The position numbers were made by a program, and so were the translations under genes. Positions 33,796 through 38,645 of a stretch of 38,645 nucleotides of DNA are shown piece after piece. Origin of the DNA: Bacteroidota bacterium. GTDB lineage: Bacteria > Bacteroidota > Bacteroidia > Bacteroidales > TTA-H9. The stretch spans positions 1 to 38,645 of the forward strand of contig QKGM01000004.1 of assembly GCA_003250395.1 (NCBI GenBank), read 5' to 3'. The stretch's first letter is position 1; each line of letters starts with the position of its first letter. Under the pieces are notes generated by a model. The model searched no databases and was not told where the DNA came from. It saw only the letters and a list, made by a program, of their open reading frames with translations.

Positions 33796-35808
33796 ATGAA
33801 AAAGTTTATCTTATTTGGTTTTATACTTGCAGCCGGGCTTACAGCCTGCCGTAAAGACGCAGAGGAAGTGAATCCTGCTCCTTTGTCTGAAAACAAAACA
33901 ATTAATGATTTAAAAGTCAGCGCATCATTCAACTTTAATACCGATGTATTAGCTTCTGTCGATCTGGTAGCACTGGCAAACGACGGACAACCGCTCAAAG
34001 GGGTAAAATTCAGCCTCTATACAGATTATCCTGATAACGGAGGAAAGTTGATGGTAACTGGCGTAACCGGAAATGACGGCAGGCTTATTGCCAACTATCC
34101 CATTCCGGCTTACCTCGAAAATGTGGTTGTAATTACTCCCTATATTGGCCTACCACACGATGTACAGATTCCGGTTCTTGATGGAAGAGTAGCCTATACA
34201 TTTGGGGGAATAACCCAGGTCTTGAAATCATCAGGAATTGGGGTTTTCAAAGCTGCAATGGTTAATTTCTATTATATGGGAACCTACAATTATTTAGGTG
34301 TTCCTAATTATCTCGAGGCACCCAACGAAGTAATTGACCCGGTGTTCCTGGCCGATATCAATAATTCTTTTCCGGAAGGAGTTCAAATGAACGCTGAATA
34401 CCTGCTTCTGAGCAATGAGCACGACTTTAAGCTTACCGAAGCCTGTGATGTCTGGGTTGTTTTTGTCAGTGAAGGTGCAGGTTACAGAAATACTCTGGGA
34501 TATTATACCTATGATCTGAATAATCCTCCCCAATCACCTGCTGATATCGATTCTGCCTTTTTTATTTTTCCGAATGTATCAGCAACAGGAAGCAGCGGTG
34601 GACTGAATACGGGTAACAAGGTTTATCTGGGTCAGTTTCCCGGTGGAACAGGTATCGGGTTTTTCCTGAAATCTGATGCATGGAGAAATAATGGCACCGT
34701 GGGTAATGGTTATTACACCTTTTACAGTGATCCTGACCTGAATCCTGAGACGGTTGCAAGCAAGAGGAAGCATAATGTTGTACTGGTTGATTATGCCCGC
34801 GATTTGTTCCTTATGGGTTTTGAAGACCTTCACAGGCAATTACAGGGCAGCGATGAAGATTTCAACGATGCAATATTCCTGGTAAAAGCTAACCCAATTG
34901 AAAACGTTGAGACTGGTGGTTTCCCGGTTCCTGATTATACAGGTAACGATTCCGATGGTGATGGTATCCCTGACAATCTGGATGACTATCCTACTGATCC
35001 CGCACGTGCTTTCAACAACTACTATCCCTCACAGGGTCAATACGGAACCCTGGCATTTGAAGATCTTTGGCCGGCAAAAGGCGACTATGACTTTAATGAT
35101 GTAGTGGTAGATTATAACATTAACCAGATTACCAACGCCGACAACAAGGTTGTAGAAGTAAAACCGACATTCATTCTCAGAGCTACCGGTGCTACCTACA
35201 GAAACGGTTTTGGATTTGAGCTCAATATCTCCCCCAATCAAATCGCCAGTATTACAGGCCAACATATCACAGGTAATTATATCAGTCAGAATGCCAACGG
35301 AACAGAATCAGGGCAATCAAAAGCAACCGTGATGGTATTTGACGATGCTTTTACCGTGTTACAATATCCCGGATCGGGAGAAGGGATCAATACTACACCA
35401 GGCGGCCCAACAGTTGAACCAGTAACTTTAACCCTTGACATCAATCTTAGTCAACCTGTTACTGCTGAGGCTTTTGGTTATCCTCCCTATAACGCATTCA
35501 TCATCTCAAATAAAATCAGGGGGCGTGAGGTACACTTACCCAATCAGCCACCAACTTCATTGGCCGATCCTTCTTTATTTGGTACAAGCGACGATAATAG
35601 TAACGTCTCTCAGGGTCGGTACTACAAAACAATAAACAATCTTCCCTGGGCCATCAATGTGATTGAATCCTTCGATTACCCGACTGAATCAACTCAAATT
35701 ACCGATGCTCATCTGAAATTCGCAACGTGGGCTGAGAGCTCAGGCTCCCAATATGCCGACTGGTTCCAGGATAAAGCCGGCTACAGGAATACAGCAAACA
35801 TCTATTGA
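33796..35808 (+). CDS. LruC-domain lipoprotein
   Basis: A 670-aa lipoprotein. The ATG at 33796 is preferred to the one 18 nt earlier as it starts the signal MKKFILFGFILAAGLTAC with lipobox LTAC (C18), followed by RKDAEE. Residues about 45-130 look like a carboxypeptidase-like beta domain (LKGVKFSLYTD, GNDGRLIANYPIP). Residues about 190-370 resemble a DUF4114-type domain ending GSDEDFNDAIFLV. Then comes a calcium-loop linker (NDSDGDGIPDNLDDYPTDP) and the LruC domain (GQYGTLAFEDLWPAKGDYDF, NDVVVDYNI) to the end. LruC was named from Leptospira; function not established. Probably surface-exposed and Ca-stabilised. Confidence 0.85.
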   Translation: MKKFILFGFILAAGLTACRKDAEEVNPAPLSENKTINDLKVSASFNFNTDVLASVDLVALANDGQPLKGVKFSLYTDYPDNGGKLMVTGVTGNDGRLIANYPIPAYLENVVVITPYIGLPHDVQIPVLDGRVAYTFGGITQVLKSSGIGVFKAAMVNFYYMGTYNYLGVPNYLEAPNEVIDPVFLADINNSFPEGVQMNAEYLLLSNEHDFKLTEACDVWVVFVSEGAGYRNTLGYYTYDLNNPPQSPADIDSAFFIFPNVSATGSSGGLNTGNKVYLGQFPGGTGIGFFLKSDAWRNNGTVGNGYYTFYSDPDLNPETVASKRKHNVVLVDYARDLFLMGFEDLHRQLQGSDEDFNDAIFLVKANPIENVETGGFPVPDYTGNDSDGDGIPDNLDDYPTDPARAFNNYYPSQGQYGTLAFEDLWPAKGDYDFNDVVVDYNINQITNADNKVVEVKPTFILRATGATYRNGFGFELNISPNQIASITGQHITGNYISQNANGTESGQSKATVMVFDDAFTVLQYPGSGEGINTTPGGPTVEPVTLTLDINLSQPVTAEAFGYPPYNAFIISNKIRGREVHLPNQPPTSLADPSLFGTSDDNSNVSQGRYYKTINNLPWAINVIESFDYPTESTQITDAHLKFATWAESSGSQYADWFQDKAGYRNTANIY

Positions 35809-35884
35809 TAGATCAGTTGCACAACTTCGGTATAGCAATTGCATCTGCCTTACGATGCTTTTCATAATAATCAGATTTTCTATT

Positions 35885-35917
35885 GAGACCTGCCCTACCC
35901 TGCAGGTCTCTTTTTTT
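35885..35917 (+). terminator. Rho-independent terminator after the LruC gene
   Basis: Perfect 9-bp stem GAGACCTGC (35885-35893) / GCAGGTCTC (35902-35910), 8-nt loop, then seven T. Confidence 0.93.
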
Positions 35918-36055
35918 CCGGCTATTCCATGATTATCTTAAAACCCCCTTTGCCTGACCCTTTTAACTTGCCCGGTCAGTATAACTTATACTTAAGTATT
36001 GGGTTCAATCCTACAGATTGCTGATTTACCAATACTTTAATGATGTTATGCTTCC

Positions 36056-36229
36056 TCAGATTTTCTTTTGTCTTGCCAGTATAATGAAATATATAAGACT
36101 CGAGATGAGAAAAATAATGTTCACTGTTCTGGCAAAAGGGGGGGCGCCTTCAGGATAAATCTGACCAATTAAAACCACTGAATTAAGAATAATCAGTACA
36201 ATCAATAATGCTTTTTTACTTCGTATCAT
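36056..36229 (-). CDS. Small membrane protein with two helices (57 aa)
   Basis: A 57-aa frame: MIRSKKALLIVLIILNSVVL, then IGQIYPEGAPPFARTVN, then a second hydrophobic stretch (IIFLISSLIYFIILA) and a basic end RQKKI. It predicts two membrane helices (about 7-24 and 38-52) joined by a short loop, both ends cytoplasmic by the positive-inside rule. A run of seven G/C bases in the loop keeps the frame as given. No promoter box was found, and the family is unknown. The even hydrophobic/charged pattern argues for a real gene. Confidence 0.5.
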   Translation of the reverse strand: MIRSKKALLIVLIILNSVVLIGQIYPEGAPPFARTVNIIFLISSLIYFIILARQKKI

Positions 36230-36368
36230 AGCAATCAGCCTATTAGTTTAATAGTTTACCAAATAAAAGAAGTGACAAATAAAATCGTGACGACCATTCT
36301 AACGTTAAATATACAATAGTAATACATGATGAGGTTCGGACTGTTTTAAAATGTTGAAGTTGTCATTT

Positions 36369-37073
36369 TCACTCCTTACCGCTTCCAAAATTCCAGTTCA
36401 ACAAAGGCAGCTTTCTTTTCTGATTTACATTCCAAAGGCCGATTTGCAAACCACTAAAATTTTCTGATCTGTTGAAAGCCCCAATTTGAACCCCTTTCAT
36501 CTCCTTTGCATTATTACCAAGAAGGCCGATCTGAATCCCTCTTGTTTTAAATCCATGATTACCAAAGCCAAGTTGCAGCCCCTTCAAATAATATGCATCA
36601 TTTAACAAGGACATCATTACTCCGTTATGGCATTGAGTAAAATTCATAAAAACAGACAACGATACACCATTTACCTGAGAATTCAACTGACCGATAATAC
36701 CAGCGGTAAGCCCATTTGTCAAACAATGGCATGCGGTTCCTGAGGTTGATAAGTTAAGCCCATTTACTATCTCCGAAAAAGGGTTCTTTTTGAGCAAATT
36801 GAATGCACTATCAGTCTCAACTACCGGGCTTCTGGGAGCCAAAGGTATTCCTATTCCTATACCAATTAATTCATACTTTATCCCGTTTGTATGTGTAAAT
36901 CTTGGTTTACTATTATAGTAAAGAGACCAAAGTCCAACTGAAATTCCATTAATATTTGCCCTCTCGGCATGAAAACTCCAAATCGGAAAATAGCTCCTTC
37001 TACTTTCAACCTGCCCTCTTAAACTACTTGTTAACAGGCATAAAGTTAACACTGTTATGGAATAATATCTCAT
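36369..37073 (-). CDS. LA_2272-type surface repeat protein
   Basis: A 234-aa exported protein with signal peptide at residues 1-20 (ends LRGQ). The mature part is made of short repeats of about 18-22 aa with the core GhxhGhhxN: INGISVGLWS, VNGLNLSTSG, TNGLTAGIIGQLN, LKGLQLGFGNHG, TRGIQIGLLGNN, MKGVQIGAFNRS, FSGLQIGLWNVN. This pattern fits the LA_2272 surface repeat family, known by name from Leptospira and common in Bacteroidota; function unknown. Probably in the outer membrane or on the surface. It lies 139 nt upstream of the small membrane protein on the same strand, so the two could be co-transcribed. Confidence 0.7.
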   Translation of the reverse strand: MRYYSITVLTLCLLTSSLRGQVESRRSYFPIWSFHAERANINGISVGLWSLYYNSKPRFTHTNGIKYELIGIGIGIPLAPRSPVVETDSAFNLLKKNPFSEIVNGLNLSTSGTACHCLTNGLTAGIIGQLNSQVNGVSLSVFMNFTQCHNGVMMSLLNDAYYLKGLQLGFGNHGFKTRGIQIGLLGNNAKEMKGVQIGAFNRSENFSGLQIGLWNVNQKRKLPLLNWNFGSGKE

Positions 37074-37723
37074 TGATTCAAGGTTATATAGTTCAAACCG
37101 TCATTTTCTTCTGATATTATTGCTAATCATCAATTTTTGCATTTAGGGGAGTTCAATACCCGCGCGCTATTATGATTTAAAATATTCTCGCAACCAACAC
37201 TGATAATTTAAAACGGGGACAAGGGATATATATCATTCGTAAAAGCACCAAGCATCAAAGAGTAAAAACAAGTACACAGCAATTAACTGACCTATGACTT
37301 ACTCATAAATATCAATTTCAAGTTTGGGTTTCAGTATATTTAACATAAAGTCCTGAAATGAGATACCAGAATTAAAAAACGCACCGATAGGGAGTAAAAT
37401 CAGCAGAAGTTATCACCAAGTTATTAACATAAATTGGTCATTTTTATGCTATTGACTTTTTGCCGTGTACTAAAATCCGTTGCACAAATTTATATTTAAG
37501 TTGAATGAGATAAAGTCTTTCTGATTTCATTTTAACATTCAACATAATACAGGTGAACTTACCTGCACAAATACACAGCCGTCCATAACTACTGAAGATT
37601 TAATACTGAACATTGGATTCTCAACTTAACAAACATTTCGTAATCTTAACCCTGTTACATGAAAAGTTTTCATAACTGAAGAAGCCACACAAACAACAGT
37701 TTATCAGCAAATTACGATTAAGT
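37074..37723. other. Intergenic region, no gene seen
   Basis: AT-rich 650-nt stretch with all frames broken. No hairpin with T run and no full promoter pair was found in either direction. Confidence 0.5.
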
Positions 37724-38155
37724 TCAATTCGATTCACACATACCATACTGGTCGATAGTCTTTCTCTGGTTTTGAGCAACTGAAAAACTCAGTTTTGTCC
37801 AGTAAGTCCCTTCAGTGCTTTTGAGTTCAATTCCATCCTCTGTCTCTGTTATGGTAAAAAGGAAATCTGCAAGTTTTAAGTCTTTGTCTGAAGAAGCTGA
37901 TGTCAACTCCGTCATTCCATATTCATCTATTGCCTGAGGCTTGTCATTTCTAATAGTGAACGATAATTCAGACCAGGCACTACCCTTAATGCTTTTTAGT
38001 TTTATACCACTGTCGGTCTTCTCTATAACAATTTTGAAATCCTTTAAGCCTGTCGATTCTCTTTCCTGAGCCACAACTTCTACACCTAACATTATTATAA
38101 ATAAACCAACTAATAGTTTCGCAGTCAGTTCATTAAAATCCAACTTCATTTTCAT
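37724..38155 (-). CDS. Small secreted protein with an internal duplication
   Basis: A 143-aa exported protein with a signal peptide (about 1-30, ends VVAQ); translation could also begin at the third codon (Met). The mature part is two copies of a unit of about 47 aa: DFKIVIEKTDSGIKLKSIKG, SAWSELSFTI, QAIDEYGM and then FLFTITETEDGIELKSTEG, TYWTKLSFSV, KTIDQYGM. The shared core is Fxhxhxxxxx-GIxLKSxxGxxWxxLSFxhxxxxxxxIDxYGM. I recall similar short proteins with a G-x-x-W-x-x-L...GM signature in other Bacteroidota, but no assigned function. The first copy and second copy are about 40 percent alike by eye. Confidence 0.7.
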   Translation of the reverse strand: MKMKLDFNELTAKLLVGLFIIMLGVEVVAQERESTGLKDFKIVIEKTDSGIKLKSIKGSAWSELSFTIRNDKPQAIDEYGMTELTSASSDKDLKLADFLFTITETEDGIELKSTEGTYWTKLSFSVAQNQRKTIDQYGMCESN

Positions 38156-38645
38156 TTGTATTGTTTAAATTAGCTAAGATTGTTTCTATTTTTTATAAAT
38201 TCTGGTCTGACTGAACAACCTGAACGTAAACAGGTATGTAAATATCGGAGATTTAATTCTAATTCATTCTAAAATACACACAGAAATAATGCTTCATTTA
38301 TTTCATCGCCGATGGAAGACACTCAATTTCAGTTTATTGTTCCCTGAAAAACTTTCCTGCTTAATTTTCCGGTTATTCATTCATATCGCGGAAAAACTGT
38401 CAGATTGCAAAACAGTAAGTGTATAGCCTCATTTCTTTTCATGCGTCCCGGAATCAGTAAATCAACTTTGATTTACCTGTTAAACAGTATTGTACTCTTC
38501 CACTACCTGAGTTGGTCATGAAAACCAATGCCCATCGAAGAGGTAATTACCGGCAACTATCATCATCGGGAAGCTGAATCCACCTGAAAGTATCCTCCTG
38601 CTAAATTCAGATTCTATGAAAAATACATTGCAAAGTCCAGATCAA
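38156..38645. other. Intergenic region to the window end
   Basis: No complete gene. An ATG at 38616 opens a frame that runs off the window after ten codons (MKNTLQSPDQ); it could be a gene start or chance. Confidence 0.4.

Overview
The window looks like chromosome of a Bacteroidota bacterium. Four secreted proteins end in type IX secretion (T9SS) C-terminal sorting domains. Several promoters match the Bacteroidota pattern TTG-N19..22-TAnnTTTG. Signal peptides often end in AQ or are SpIII-type lipoboxes, and the gene content (LruC-domain lipoprotein, C69 dipeptidase, WG repeats, KamA-like radical SAM protein) fits. I cannot place it below phylum. I see no rRNA, tRNA, CRISPR, insertion sequence or phage genes.

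Layout. 1-5.5 kb: two secreted T9SS cargo proteins, one a papain-like (C1) protease, each closed by a strong terminator. 5.5-8.4 kb: a gap with an 11-bp tandem repeat, then a secreted GH31 glycosidase/transglucosylase. 8.7-12 kb: a KamA-family radical SAM protein, divergent from lnt (apolipoprotein N-acyltransferase). 12-19.4 kb, minus strand: a T9SS protein with four carboxypeptidase-regulatory-like repeats, probably co-transcribed behind a TrmB-family regulator whose own promoter carries a 35-bp operator-like palindrome, and a T9SS protein with ELWxTDGTxxGT repeats. 19.7-22.6 kb: a TPR sensor histidine kinase overlapping its LuxR-type response regulator. 22.9-28.2 kb: a divergent sigma factor, an overlapping membrane zf-HC2 anti-sigma factor, and, divergently, an exported TPR-CHAT (caspase-like) protein. 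28.3-31.3 kb: a minus-strand cluster of lipoprotein, RICIN-like protein and WG-repeat protein. 31.7-35.8 kb: an exported C69 peptidase and an LruC lipoprotein. 36-38.2 kb: a 57-aa two-helix membrane protein, an LA_2272-type repeat protein and a small secreted protein with an internal duplication.

The most interesting unit is the sigma/anti-sigma/TPR-CHAT locus. The anti-sigma factor crosses the inner membrane and has a roughly 160-residue periplasmic part. The CHAT protein has a signal peptide and both catalytic residues. This suggests, as inference only, a periplasmic caspase-like protease that controls a sigma factor by cutting its anti-sigma factor. The region between them holds four TTCGAA palindromes, two of them inside an 11-bp-period repeat and one at the -33 position of the CHAT promoter.

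Limits: all calls come from reading the sequence and recalled family motifs; no database search was run.
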